Source: Rostratula benghalensis (lineage: Eukaryota; Chordata; Aves; Charadriiformes; Rostratulidae). Taken from it: 64,000 nucleotides of DNA. The translations under genes were made by a program, and so were the position numbers. The notes beneath the pieces are model-generated. The model was not told the origin of the DNA. It did not search any database and worked only from the letters and a program-made list of their open reading frames with translations. Numbering within the stretch: the first letter of the stretch is position 1; the number at the start of each line of letters is the position of its first letter. The stretch is from contig VXAI01000083.1 in NCBI GenBank assembly GCA_013399305.1, forward strand, positions 1,853,003 to 1,917,002, given 5' to 3'. Shown in pieces: positions 30,501-44,700 of this stretch.

Positions 30501-32400
30501 TTCACATGGCTTCGGGACTGGCTGAAGAACAGGCCTTGGGCATGTCAAGAAAAGCTGAAGTCCACGAAGGCGCGGCCTCCTGCTCTCCCCTGAGAGAAAA
30601 GTAAGTGCATGAAAAAGCACAAAGACCATTCGTACACAGCTGGTAGTGGCAGATCCTGGACACGGGCAACAGTGTTCTCCAACAGTGCTTGGAATCATCT
30701 TCACACTTCCTTAGCGTGTTCCCCAGCCTTCCTCCCTATCAGACTGAACCTTTTTCAGATGCAAAATAGCAGAAAGTAAAGCAATTTTAACTCCTTTGAG
30801 CTCCTGTTGTGGTCAAGGGATTTCTTTCATTCCTGGAAGAAACAAGCAGCTTGTTAGAAGAAAATACATGAACTTGTTTCTGTAGATGAAACAAAACTGC
30901 CTGATAGGGAAAGTGTGACTCATTTAATTTTTCCTTTATTTTCTTTAAGAGCCTGGCTGTTAAAGTGTCTTGAGTGGCCAGGGAGCCTTTCCTCCTTCAC
31001 TAGCACTCAGCATGGCTGGACTGCCAGGGCCAAAGTCCTGTCATGAAGCTGGAAAGGGTTTTGTTGGGCAAGGGGAGAGGTGAGAACTGCTTGGATTCAC
31101 TGCCTCCAGTGAACACTAACCCAAGGACAGGAGGGCTTTTGTACTTGAGGAAACAACCAAGAACAGGAAGTTATACCTGAATAGTAGCTGTTACAAACCT
31201 TTTATGCCCTACTAGTTTTATCTCATTTAACTAATAATCACTGTTTAAAATATTATTTAAGTACTTTTGTTTGACTATCTGGAAGGACTGATCATGACAA
31301 ATAATGATTGCTGGAAAGACAGTATCACGCACAGGCTACTTACTCCAGTCTGAAACCCCCACTGCTCACACACCCCCCAGTTACCACTCAGCAACAAATG
31401 CAGACAAAAAGACTGGGCTGGCAGGGCATAAACACAGAACTTGGTTGTGAAGCTTGCAGGCAAGGTGAAGTTGGCACTTCTCCAACTCAGGGAGTTCACC
31501 TTGCAGCATTTAATTTTGTTTCAGCTGAAACTTGCACTAAAGAGCTTGGGAAACTTGGGATACAGTTCTCATGTATTTAATGATACCGATCTCCTCAAAT
31601 GCAGAGTACACTTGTCTTTCCCATTCTTTTTGTAAGGGAAAGTATGAGTGACTTTTCAAGTAAGCAAGAAGGGATGAGGGGGGGTTGGGTTCGGGTTTGC
31701 AATTTCTTTATTAATGTTTAATTCCTGGACATTTCACTAGGTTGCAATGCACTTGGATGAGTTTTAGAGATCAGCACTGAAACTGCTGTTTGCCTGTGAC
31801 CTCTACCTTTTTTTTTGTTTTAGTCCCACTCCAGGTAACATGCTAAACCATACCCTTTTACAACATGCCAGATGTTTTACCCTTTGTCTGCTTGTGCTGC
31901 TCACATCACTGTCTTTTTTCTTGGTTCTGTCCCCCCCAGAGCTACTCTCTCAAGACTGGTGTAGTTGTGCTGCTCTGCCCTACCCCACCTGTGGACACGC
32001 TGTGCAGTGGCCCTGCTGCTCTTGCCCGAGCCTTTACCTCACACTGGGACTCGGCAGCATCACCTCCTGCCCTGTAACGTCAGCAGCTGCTGCAGACCTG
32101 GTTTGTTTTCTCTTTGAAGCACTCCTTAAAACGTCTCTGCTCTTCTGCATTTCCTGGGTTAGTCACTGCCCTGTCTTGGTGCAAGTTTCAGGGACGTGGT
32201 GCTTAATAGATCTGAGGATTAGTTTGGAGCCACTAACACTCGTGACTCAAAGCTGCTGCCACCCGAAACACCCCTTCACCTGAAAGCAAAACACAGAAAC
32301 CATCCCTACCCAGCTACCACCCTGCTGCCTGGGAGACAGCCCTGTGCGTGAGGGCAGAGGCTGGTGTTCCAGCAACACCACTGCTTTTGTTAATGATGTG
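24560..32400. other. intergenic region between convergent 3' ends of ZNF711 and POF1B
   Basis: No recognised protein-coding sequence. Three short plus-strand segments have splice-like borders: 26422-26529, 28372-28455 (strong donor GTCAAG|GTGAGT) and 30270-30294 (acceptor TTTCTGTTTCAG, donor GAAG|GTAAGA). They could be exons of a non-coding transcript but there is no proof. T-rich runs occur at 27169-27195, and a short tandem repeat at 26599-26645. The POF1B 3' UTR must occupy part of the upper end. Confidence 0.5.
26599..26645. repeat. short tandem repeat, about 10-bp unit ATTCATTTAA
   Basis: Four to five imperfect copies of an AATTCATTTA-type unit in succession. Simple AT-rich repeat without other context. 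Confidence 0.8.
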
Positions 32401-32424
32401 CCAGAGGAAACAACAGAAGGTGGT

Positions 32425-32430
32425 TTTATT
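32425..32430 (-). terminator. POF1B: candidate POF1B poly(A) signal (AATAAA on minus strand)
   Basis: First AATAAA after the POF1B stop on the minus strand, about 190 nt downstream. Others lie further on (for example near 31700 and 29710), so the real 3' end may be further away. Confidence 0.35.
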
Positions 32431-32621
32431 CATACCCCACCCAGCAGTTACTGCTGCCTTGCGATGGACCGTGCAGTTCCTTCAGGTTAATCACTCCCTC
32501 TGCCTTTTGCAGCCAAGCTGAATTAACACCATGGCTTTTCCTCTCAGCTGTCAGTTTGAGCTAGTATTTTCTTTAAATTCAGCACTTAGGAAGTTCAGCA
32601 ACTGAATAGTCAATGTTTAGG

Positions 32622-32745
32622 TCAACTTACGTGTTTCCATATCTCTCCAGTCCTCTCAATTACAATAGTTTGTGATTTATTGATGGGTGATGTAACCTTG
32701 TAGTCATCAGAGAGGAGACCCAGGATAGGATACTGATTCCTGTAC
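32622..32745 (-). CDS. POF1B: POF1B last coding exon
   Basis: Completes a split Lys codon and encodes the conserved [15 protein letters not shown] and SQTIVIERT, ending in TGA at 32624-32622. Acceptor TTTAATGCAG on the minus strand. The sequence CAC|GTAAGT lies immediately before the stop and is a good donor, so an isoform with a further exon cannot be excluded. Confidence 0.85.
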
Positions 32746-35700
32746 CTGCATTAAAGAGAGTTGCAAACCTGTAAGCTGAAATGCACACACCTGCATCCAG
32801 ACCAGTAACTCTGATCTTAGGTAGTCCTGCCACTCCCTGGTCCCCAGAGACCTTCACCAGTAACTGAAAAGATAAATCCATCATTTAAACATCACTTTAC
32901 CACACCAGCCACCCCCCGCTGCTGTTACAGCACTTAGTAATGAATCCTCCCCAGACAGAATCTCAATCTCAACTTCTTTCCCTTGAAGCAGAAATACTAA
33001 GTTTAAGACATTTTCAGGAGGCAAGAACACGGCCAAGAAAGCCTGGATACAATGGAAAGCAAAAGGATGTATTTTAAGAAAGGTGAGTGACTGCATTACT
33101 TCTTGGTGATGATCGCTGTTACCCCAGGGGACTGACTGCCTGATGATTTCTCATGCTTCAGTCTGAAGAGGTCCTGAGAAAACCAAGAGAAAACACTCAA
33201 ATCACATAATGTTTTCTGAAGTATTACTTCAGTGAAGTCACAACAAAATACTTGCAGAAACTCCTCTCAAAGAGCAGTCAAAAAGCTGTCTGTCTTTCCA
33301 AAAGACTGGCAGAGGAGTAGCATTCAGTTAAAAAACATCCCAACCCTGATTCCTGAACCTGGAGCATACAAGGGACTTCCGAGGAACTTTCCACCTACAC
33401 ACAAAGTGGAGGCTTAAATACAAACCCCTTGGAAGTAAGTTGGATTATCTTACCTCCTGCTGTTGTTTAATAAAAGCCTCTTTCTCCTCCAGCATTGATG
33501 TCAGTTCGTGCACCCTCATTTGCAAGTCGCTGTTACTTCCTTCTCTCCTGGATACCTCCTGCTGGAATTGGCACAGCTGGTTCTGTGGAACAGGTTAAGG
33601 AAGAGTCAGGTGGTGGTTGCTGCTGCCAGGTGACCTCTCGGGAGCTATCTAGGACTCCATGTGGGGTTTTTTCCTCATTAAAATCATGACCAGTAAGACC
33701 CAATGACTTTCAAACAAGAACACTGAGCTGCACAGGAAACTGCAAAACTGCTTCTTGGACTGAATTCTACCCACTATCAGTTTAATATTTTATAGTTTTA
33801 TAATGCAGTCAAGCTAATCCGAAAATGAACAAGTGGAATTCACTTCCAGGCTGGTAAAATATTTCTCCAGTGATTTAAATGAGAGATGTTTCCTAAAACG
33901 TTTTTGACTGGGGTTCATTTTTTTCTGTTGGGTGTCTTTTGGCTGATTTCTTACTTTATCAGGACACACTGAATATCCCTTTAGGGCAGGAGTGCTCATC
34001 TGATTAATCCCCAATTTCCACGTCTGGGAAATGTACTTTTTAAAAAAAAAAAAATCAGAGTTTTATGTTACACCACAAGGGTTTCTGAGCCATCGTTAGT
34101 GTCTATAAAGTAATTGCAGATCCAAAAGATGCCTAAAAAGAATTTAGAGTGGATCTTTCCTGTTCCTCAGTTTCAAAAAGCGGCCGTTTCCCTGCAGTCA
34201 CCCAAGTCCCACGTCTGTCAGCTTACCCTGAGAGTGCGGATCTCACGATCCTTGTCCTCTCTCAAGTTATTGAGCATCTCTACGTAACGGCTGGAGAGCT
34301 CATCTGTGGTGGTCTGCAGCACTGGGGTAGAGCAGCTCTACACAGAACAAAAATTATTTTTACTTATTTTCAAATGAGAGTTTTTATCCATTTTCATCCA
34401 GGAATGCAGCTGTTTCAAGTGAGGCCGTTACCTGTAGCCTGAGGCTCTGTACCTCCTGCTCCAGGGCGCGTTTGCAGAACTCCAGCTCCTTCAGCTGACA
34501 ATCCTTCTCTCCCTCACCCAGCCGCAGGGAGAGGAGCTGCTCCTCCAGAGAGCGGCATTTGGCAGAGCTCTCCCTCAGCCCCTGCTGGAAAGCAGAGAGG
34601 GGGAGTGAATGCCTGGCTCCAGCAGGGTCAGACACGCACACAAACAGAAACCAGGCACCACTTGGGCAGAACACTCAAAGCCAGCGTAACGACCGGCTGT
34701 ACACCCCTCCCTTCATAGGGGAGAGCTTTTGGCTGACTGTCACTACACTGAAAATATGGGTTTAGATTTACCTGCTGCTGACGATTGTTCTCTCTCAGAG
34801 AAGTCAACATCGTTTCATATTCTTTTACTTGAGAATCTTTAAAGGCCAGATCTTTCTTAAGCAAGATGTTCTCAGTTTCCAACTTCTGTAAGACAAAGGT
34901 GTTCACAGTCAATGGTTGCAATTTTTCAGTAACCATTTCCCACATTCACAGTGCAACACACGGAGTAATTAGGAAGGGGTGCTTTAGAACTGAGCAAATC
35001 CTCAACTTTCTTGAAACTATGGGGTTTTGAACTTCATCACACACCCTTGCCGGGGAATGTAGTGTCTGGTTTTGTGGTGTGTGTAAGCACTGCAATGCTG
35101 GACACAGCTCTCTCAGTCTGTCCCAGAGTCATTTGTAGTTACTGAAACCATGAAAAAAAACCCCCAAACTAAGCCCACGTCACTGCACAGACGCCTCCTT
35201 CTATGTTACTGACAGTTAAAATGCCCTCTTCCCTCCCTGAAACTTTGCAGTTCACACGAGGATGCTGTGAAGTTGCCAGTGGGGCCAAGCTGGTGTGGAC
35301 CAGACCAGATTCCCAGCTGACAGGTGAAAACACACGGATGAAGCCACAGGAACTGAAAAATACACACTTACCCCCAGGTCATCCTGCAAGTGGCAAAGCT
35401 CTTCACGTAAAGTTTTGAAAGTAGACAGCACAAGTCTCAAAGATTTATCTGATGTCACTCTCATCTGGGGGGGGGAAATGAAAATGTGTACTTCTGAGTA
35501 ATTGTGCACTTTGCTACCCATATGCTTGATGATGGGTGGGTGGGAGAGAAACCTGCGATACGGCTGAACATAACTTTCCTCTCAGAACTACCACCTCTCA
35601 GAACTACCACCTCTCAGAACTACCACCTCTCAGAACTACCACCTCTCAGAACTACCACTCTGAAGTGTGCACAGTTGTCTACCAACGCTTTGTCCTGCAA

Positions 35701-38700
35701 ACAGAACAGCCTTTTAGGTACTGCCTTGTAACACAGCATAACTTTTTTTAAATGGGCGGAACAGGAGAGTGAAGAACTGCACTTGTACACCAATAAAGGG
35801 CAAAACCAAATGTGTTTATGTTGCTCCATCATTGGCTGAGCATTCAGAGTTTCATGACTTAGGCTGAGAAGGGACTGAGTCACCATCTCTGAGATCTGGC
35901 AAAGCACACTTCAGCCCAAGGGCAAGAGAATTTAATTAAAATTAAAATTAAAGCCATACAGCCCAGTCCTTCCTTTAAAGGAGAACAATCCTAAAGATTA
36001 AAGGAGTCAGCTGGGTGAGAAAGAAGGGCAGTGCTGCACAGCAGCCTAACCCTGGTCTCCTCTTGCAGTGCGTGTTAACAGCTCTGCGTTGATTCATATT
36101 AAACCACAAATTGTTGCATTTCAGGATACAGTTCTAGTACTTGAAAGACAAAAAATAGATTTTGAAAGAGCACACAAAATAACTCCTTGAGTTTTGACTT
36201 ACCTGGAAGGGCTGAATGTCTGTCCCAAAGTATTTTTTACTGCCTGGACAAAAATTAGATCCTGCTGTCTCTTTCTCTCCCTCTGGTCCTTTCCCTTAAA
36301 AGTTATTTGTTAAAGTAAAACTGTATCGATCGTTCAAACTGAGTCAGGCCCTCAGGATCTCCATGGGTGCAGTGATTGGCCCCTGTACCTTTTATCCCCA
36401 CTGGTGCAATCATGTGATTCAAAAATAGTGATTCTAATGTAACTCACCCATTTGTTTGGTTTTTCATTAAAGTGCGTTGTGACTTAAAGTTTTGTTTGTT
36501 TTATTGGGACATACACTGCAGGAATAGATTAAACAAAGGAATTATGTCAAAATAGTTGCATTTAGATTGTAAAAATGTAAGTACATCCCCGCTCAGCAAC
36601 TGCTTACTGCTAGAGTTTGCTGAATTCCCTAGGGTGTCTTCTACAGCAAAGTTCTCTGTGCTGTTAGACTGGAGCCTCTGGGGACCCCCAGCACAGGCTG
36701 TATCCCAGCTCTTCATGAGCTGAGAATCCCTCCCAGGTGTGAAACCACGGACGTACCTGGAGGAGATAACGAATCTGCTGCTTTGTTGCCTCAGACAGCC
36801 CTTTGGGAATCAAATCTTCAATTTCTTCAGACTAAACAAAGAAGGGAGGAAAGGGGAGACATCTTGATTATGAATTTTGCCTGGCACATCTTGTGTCTTT
36901 TTCATTAATTACATGGGTCTACTATGAAAAACACATTTAGTACAAGGCAAATAAGAATGAAAATAGATCAAAGCACATCCAGAAAAAATCCAAAGTCATA
37001 TATGTGTGGCATATGAAAACAGAGATGAAGTGATAAATGAAGCATACATTCAAATCACGGAGTTTAACATCTCTTTCAAAAGCAGTATTCAATCCTCTCT
37101 CGAGAAAGCAGCAACTGATGCTGCAGCAGAACTCCCAGCAGTTTCTGAGATGAGCAAATCTCCTTTCTAAAGAAGGAGCAGGAGCAGGCTGTTGGTGAAC
37201 TGAAGATGGCCGGTGTGTCACAGGAGATACCGCCAGTGATTCAGGTCATTAAAGCCTAAACAAAGATCTCTGGCATATACACACTGCCTTTAAAAACAGC
37301 AGAGGTGCTGATGATTCTCTCGGGGCCTCTTTGACAAAAGTGAGGGTTCTGTACCCAGAGGAGTCTCTTCTGGTGGCTTAGAGACACCTCTCCTTTCTGT
37401 CAGGGGCAGGACAGAACTGCTTGTTGCAGAGCACAGCAGTGCCTGTTGCTGAACAGCAGCTTTACTGGCAGAAGCATGAAAGATCCTGTGCAAAACACAT
37501 GCGGTGCCAATATGTGTAGCTCTGCAATTTGTTTTACAACGAAACCAGTATTGGCACAACAGGAAATATTTTCAAAATTTGACTCTCATACTGGAATAAT
37601 GCAAATTAGTAAAGTTTCCTTTCAATGTGATCACATTTGCAAACATGTGTCTGGCAGTAGGCTTCAGGGTCTGGATGTTTTTAACAAGCAGGAATCATTA
37701 CCTGACAAAGACCAACAGCCTTCTCTTAAACTGACTTGGCTTAATTGGTTTGAAGATCCCACACCGTTGCTGTTAACCCCACATGGCACAGAACAGGTTG
37801 CCAAGAGCAGCCTGACACTTACCTGACACACAACTTCACTGTCATGGTTCCTGTAAAACAGACAAAATCCAAGGGAGCGATTAACAGAAAGCTTCTCAAG
37901 AACCTTACAAATTCCTGTCCACGTTGACAATTAGAAAAAGGTTATCTTTAAAATGGAGAGCAAGGAAGGGTCTTCATCAGATGAAGAGCTGTTACCTTCC
38001 TTTCCAGGTGCTAGGCAACAGGAGCTGTTAAATAGGCTCCATGTGGAAACATCAGGGGAGACTGGAATACCAACAGCAGCGCAGTGGCACAGGCCAACTC
38101 CGTTTCCCTGGGCAGTTACCCCCATTACATCTGGCTGTGCAGCTGCATTCTGAATTGGCTGGACAATGCTTACCCAGAACTATGTTCCAGTCTATTGACA
38201 AGTGTCTGCTTAGGAGCATCAGGTTCTCTGTGATACTTGAATTCCACTTTTCCCCTGCTTGGGACCACTTTTCTGAATTCCAGGAACTTGGGAAGCACCA
38301 AAGGAGACGGGGAATGAGGGGGGAGAATGAGGCCAAGGTGATGGGGAGGGAAGGGTGAGCACATGGTGAAGACTTGAATTACTGGCTGCTGTGCTTCTGC
38401 ATTTCTTTTCAGAGACAATCTGCAGGGCTCTGCAGAACACATGCTTAACATTAATTTGCATGTGGTATGCAAATTGGTGTGGAATACCTAATTCTTATTG
38501 CATATTAATCTAAACAATTAGGAAAAGCATCAAATTCAGCAAATTTACTTGTCTTGCAGCATTTTTGTGTCCTCAGTTACTCGGCGAATTAAAGATCAAC
38601 ACGTAAAACACACGTTTGTTGGTTCTAGTCAGGAAAAGAAAACCAAACCAAGTTGCAAAGCACAGTCCTCTCAACTGAGCAATGGTGGGATTTCTGGGAC

Positions 38701-41700
38701 CAAGAGGGAAGTGACAGAACAGCTCTAATGCCAGCACCTTCCTCCGATCTTCTCCACGTGCTGCAGCAAACAGCCGTACAGGTCATTGGTCTTGCGGTTC
38801 AGTTCCGCGAGGAGCTCACCGAAGTAGCGGCAGTCCAGCTGGTCACTGCTTCCCTGAGAGCAGCTCACCTGGCAGAAGACACACAAGAAGATCATAATGG
38901 AGTTCCCCTCTTCAGAACAAAAGCTGAACACGAAAATGCTGCAAGTACAGTGGGTTTGGTTTTGTTTGTTCCTGCTAATTCACTATTTGTCAGCATCGCT
39001 CTTTTCCTTGGTATTGAACCTTCCATGTCTTCTGGTTTGCAGTGAACTGCACAGATATAAATTATTTCCTTTACAACAACAAGAAACACACTAAGCATTC
39101 TCTTCTACATCGTCATTATGTAAATACAGAAAGTGTTGAGAATTAGGACATCCTTCATTAATACACATTTCCGTAGCAGTAGTGGATGAAACGCCTGTGG
39201 GCAGCACCCAGATAAAAGCAGCTGCCACAGGATTCCCCCCTGCAACAGTGCTATTTGTGCTGCCACAGTTCCAACGTTTACCTACACAAACAACCAAGGA
39301 ATGTAAAGAGCACCACAAACTCGGTGTACCTCAGCTGGCTTAGGGGAGGATCTGGCTGTGGAAGAATCCGTGCAGCTCTAACACTGAGGTCACCAAGCAA
39401 GTTTGTCTTCCCACCTTTACACCGACCGGATGCACAGGAGGGATGGCTACACCCGCTCCCCCGCTGCACTAACACTGTAGATGTGTCCCTACCCTCCTGC
39501 AGCCCTTACAAACTCCAGAACTTGCAACCTGCTGTGAAATGAAGAGCAAAGGAAGCTGGTTTGGAGCTTCCAGTAATCTACATCAAATTGAAATACATTT
39601 TAAATCCTTGCTGATCAGTTTAGACAGAAAGCAATCCTGAGTTGATACATGTCAGCTTCATAAAGCGATCTGTCTTTTCTCCAAAACTAGAGGCATAAGC
39701 CTTACTTTACTCAATCTTTGCTGTACAAAGACTGGCAGATGAAACCTGACTAAATCAATGGGTAACACTCCCAGACAAAAAAACCAAACCAAACCAACCA
39801 GCAAGACTTAAAGCACTTAAAGCTGTGGCAGGGACACCTCCCACCAGCCCAGGTTGCTCAAAGCCCCATCCAGCCTGGCCTTGAACACTCCCAGGGATGG
39901 GGCTTCCACAACTTCTCTGGGCAACCCGTGCCAGTGCCTCACCACCCTCACAGGAAAGAATTTCTTCCTAATGTCTAATCTACATCTCCCCTCTTTCAAT
40001 TTAAAACCATTATCCCTTGTCCTATCACTGCACTCCCTGCCAAGTCCCTTACAGTGGTGAATGACCCTACTATGAGTTTGAACAAAAAGTTTTGAGATAG
40101 GGAATTAGCACTTTTATGTATCAGCTGCAGAATTTTGTACTCCCCATACAAAGCAAAAATACACTGTGAATAGTAAACCCTTCAGCAAATTGTTCTTACC
40201 GGGTCACAGGTCTGAACTGTTACCCTCCGCACGGTATTTCCTCGGCAGTCATCGCTCACCGAGACTGGGATTATTTCACAGGGGCTGCTGGTCTGTGTTT
40301 GCTGGCACTGGTGAGTGACCTGGGACTGCTCTGAGCGCTGGCAGGACTGGACAACATGGCACTGATCGGCTTGCGGGGGAACCTGACAGTGGTGGGAAAG
40401 CTGATACTGCTTCTCCTAGAAACAAGAATGGATTTTTTTTAAGGTGCTGAACACATCTTAATTAGATGGAACCTTAATGTGTATGAATGAAATGTGGGTT
40501 TTATGGAAAGACTGCTGACAGCTTCAAGTATTTTAATAATCCTAATAAAATCGCTTTTTTTCTTAATTGAATATTACTTTGTCTCATGCTTCAAGGCTGT
40601 AATTCACCAGGTCCTCAAATTTTACTGGCTGCAAATGAAAAACATTGAAGACACACCTTTTCTGAGTTGTATGTTTCATTGTGGTGTTACTCTTAACATA
40701 CTCAGGCAACAGGGACATCCATTATTTAATCTAAAACACATGCATATCCTGTAAGTACTTTAGAGATTAAAAAAGAGCTCCAGTTGAACTGAGTTTTCAT
40801 TATTTACGTTAGAAAAAAAGCACAGAAAATGGCTCAAGACTTTTTCCTCTACAATTGTTTTCAGCAATTCCAGATTCAGAGTGTACAATATGTAAGGGAC
40901 ACCTGCCTTGGGTTTATAATCCAGGGAAGTGCTATTTACAAAACCACCCTCCGAAACAATACACTAGAAACTAAAACACTGAAAGTTACTTGTGTCAGCA
41001 AACATACTCAATTCTCCAGCTCATGGCTGTTGCAAGTTTACTTCCAAAAAATACTTATTTTCTATCTATGCAGAATTAAGTGCACATTATTAAGGCTTCG
41101 GGTAATTTTGACTTAAAATTCACAACGCAGTTACACTTGCAGGGTTGAGCCACCATCTAATTCCGCACCAAAATCAGACAGCAGAGCCCACGTGACACCC
41201 ACACCCGCCCAAGAGAAGGAGAGAGGACATCAATATCCTACGTGTCTGAGGAGGTTATCTATCTAAAATCCAGAACTGAATGGAAACTTATACAAAAAAC
41301 CAAACAGTTAAGATTAATCCCTCTGAATTAGCCTTCATTTCAAAATTCACGTCCAAAATTACTATTTCAGAGCAATAAAAAAGGAAATGATGGTTTTGCT
41401 ATTAACAAAACACCAATTTGAAGATGACATTTCAGACAGGTTTACCAAATAAGTTTTTCAAGAATTAATTAAAAAAAAAAAGTTAAAGTTAAAATTTAAA
41501 ATTTGTCTTTCCAATTAACTTTGTCTACAATTTTGTATTGGTTATTCTGTTGTGGAGCTACTGCAAGAAACTCACAGCCAGTATTCAGATAAAGACTGAC
41601 AGCACTAGAGACAAAACAGCAGCTTTCATTATCACTCTGAAATAATAAATTCTTAGTAAAAATATAGCAAACCTTCCAGCTTCTATTCTCTCTACATGCA

Positions 41701-44700
41701 TAAGTTGTTTCATTTACTTTGAGAATGTGTCCTATAATTCAGTAAGGTAATTCTCACCTTGACAGTAGTTCCCAACAAAAACAAAACAAAAAAAAAAGCC
41801 CATGAAAGTTACTTTCCTACTACCATCTCAGTTTTCTTTTGCAACAGATAATTTAATCAAACTTACTTGGTGGGGATTTAGTAACTCGTATTTTCTTATT
41901 GTCTTTTCATAGATGACATTATTTCCAGGACAGAAATTTCCCCCTCTAAGGAACGGGGATAGTGGCTCCTGCAAAACATTTTAATGTAAACACTCATAAA
42001 TGTTGTCAAACAGCAAATTCAGAATTAGTGTACGGGATTCTTGTAATTTGAAGACATACAAACTTTGAGATAGTTCTTAAAGACACGTACATTTGACTGT
42101 GCTTCCACATAGACAATACTTGAAATAAACCTAGTAGGAACAGTCAGAAATTAATCCCCACTTAGTGAGGACTATTAATAGAGACTTCATCGCTGAGGGG
42201 TGGGAAGCTTGACTGGCAATTCTGTAGTATTGTCAATTCCTAGTAATTTTTCTCACAACCAGAGGTATGGGCCATGTGATTTCAAAATATTTAGCAGCCC
42301 CTGAAGGAGGCAGCTAAGCACTTTACCTTATCAGGATAATTAAAGAAGGAAGAGTTACACAAGCATTCCAGCACTGAACAGTTTTCCTACCTGATCCGCA
42401 TTCTCGATAATAATCCTTCGAACAGTGCCCTGCAGGAAAGAAAATGTGTCAGATTTGGTGATTACTGCACTTCACTCTCTAAAATCTCTGATGGTAAGAG
42501 CTCAGGCTCACATGGATTCACAAAGTAGCCTGAACATGGTCTTCAGCTGTAAACATACGGAGACCGCTGGCTGAAATCCCCTAGAAATGGTTTAACCAGG
42601 GCCTTTCCAGCCCAAAGAGAACAGCCCACAGACAGTGTGGCAGGACACAACCTGTCACACTCACTTTCAAGAGTTTGGTTTTTCTCAATCGCCTCTTTGC
42701 AGGTCAGGAAGAGCTAATCCTGATTTGCTGTACATGCCAAGAGAACAGCATCTAAATCAAAGATGACCACGTCTTCATGGATCACGTGTCCCTATTTCAC
42801 AGGCACTGTCTCTTACTTATGGTCTCTCATGTTACATATCAAGGTCAGGCAGCACAAGTAGATGCACATATATCTTAAACACTTTTTGTCAACTGCCAGC
42901 AAACCACATCAGGGCACTATCCAGGGCACCAAGCAGTGGACATTGTTTCAAAAAGCGGTCACAAATTTCCATCACTGACATCTATGAAAAAAGAATTCCA
43001 CGTGGAACATTTGCACATTTTCCTAAATGAAAACTGAAATATGCTTTTTTAAATTACAGAAAATTACATAAATAGCAGCACATTTGTTCATCTTCAAATA
43101 GATTCTTTCCCTTTTTTTTCCTGGCACTGACTGTAAGCAATTCCATCTTGTGGACCACCCCCAGTTATAACATATCCTGCACATTGCTTTAAGTCTCCAT
43201 GTCCAAGTAAGCAAAATTCCCACTGAGTCTAGTCTAAGAATCAGGCAATTTGTTAGTTTACAGCATACCATCTAGTCTTCCTCACAGCACAAATTTTCAA
43301 TTTTCATAACAAATCACTTCTTCCCTCAACCCACGGGCAGCACTTGTGCTGCAGTTCAGTCCCACAGACATCCTTAGCCAGGTAAGAGCAGCTCTGAAGT
43401 AGGTCACATTTCCAGCTGTGAACGGTTGCATAAGCTTAGGAAGCCCAAGGCAGTTTTCCAGATCTCATAACAGCACCAAGAAAGAGAAATCAAAGCAGAA
43501 AAGAAACTGTTTTAGCGGCAATCATAGTAATTAAGAAACGTCAAAATTGTCAGTGCTGCAGAAAGCTTAGAAAGCTGCTTACTCCTTCCACACACCATCT
43601 TCTTGAGGTAGGTCTGTCAAGGAAAGGAACCCACCAACACCAACAGAACACTCTGTGTTGGGACATAACACCAAAAAGACACAATATGGAGGTCTAGAAT
43701 ACACAGCCCAATTCCTACATCCCTTCTGACACCAACAGAATCGGAACTAAAAAGCAGAATACTTTAAAAAAAAAAATATGAGTGCCCACTGGTACTTCCT
43801 TCACCCCAGATGGGCAGCAGGCGTGCCCCTGACTCCCAGTTCCTCCCCTGACCCCAGTGGGCAGCTCTGAGCTTCGCGCTGCACCTTGGCACCACTGGCT
43901 CTGCTCATCCAGTGCGAGGAGAGGAGGAGTACCATGGGAGAGCAGTAATCCTTCTTATTCAGAGTTGACTACCATTGTATGGCACAGGAAAACAAGATGA
44001 GTGTTGTGCATCAAATTAAAAGATACATTTCCAATTTGCTGAAAAGTTGGACAAACCTGCCTGAACTAAATCACACCACCACAGGACTTTGGAATATGTA
44101 ACTCGCACTGTCTAGTTTTGAAAGCATAATGAATAAAATTATTTTACCTAGTTGCCTATGTGTTCTCAGAGGAATACATTAAGAATTGAGAAGACCACAG
44201 TATCTTAAGTTTAAATATACTTCCATGATAATCAAAAGGATGGCCTAATCATATGTGGAATATTATACCAAACCTAAGGATGTTTTGCTTCGATAAAATC
44301 ATGCTTGTTTTTAAGAGAAACCCAAACTCTTTCATTGCCAAAGAACTTTGATGCAGATACATTTCCCTTGCTCCCTTACACACACAGATTTGCCTGCCCT
44401 CCCTCCCATACCAGCCAAGCAGGCTGGACTCGTGAAAGCTGGGAGGGAACCCAGGAACCCCTGCCTCTGTGCCAGCCTGAACTGTCCCCACACAGCTCCT
44501 CACGCTGCACAAGGAGATGCTGTGCCCAGGGCCACTGGGGCTGTCATGGTACCCTGCGCTGGAAGGTGACCTCCGGCTACTTCCATCTGCCCATCATTCC
44601 CAAGGGGCACAGCTCGGGCTGCTCTCTGTAATCCCTTGCAACGCTCTGGAAATGCAGTTTTTTAACTGGGAGAAGGAAGGGAAAGGTGGAATTTCAATGG

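Noticed and set aside
44348..44640. Possible retroelement fragment suggested by a short GYFHLP-like stretch
   Set aside because: The similarity to reverse-transcriptase motifs is a handful of residues with nothing supportive on either side.
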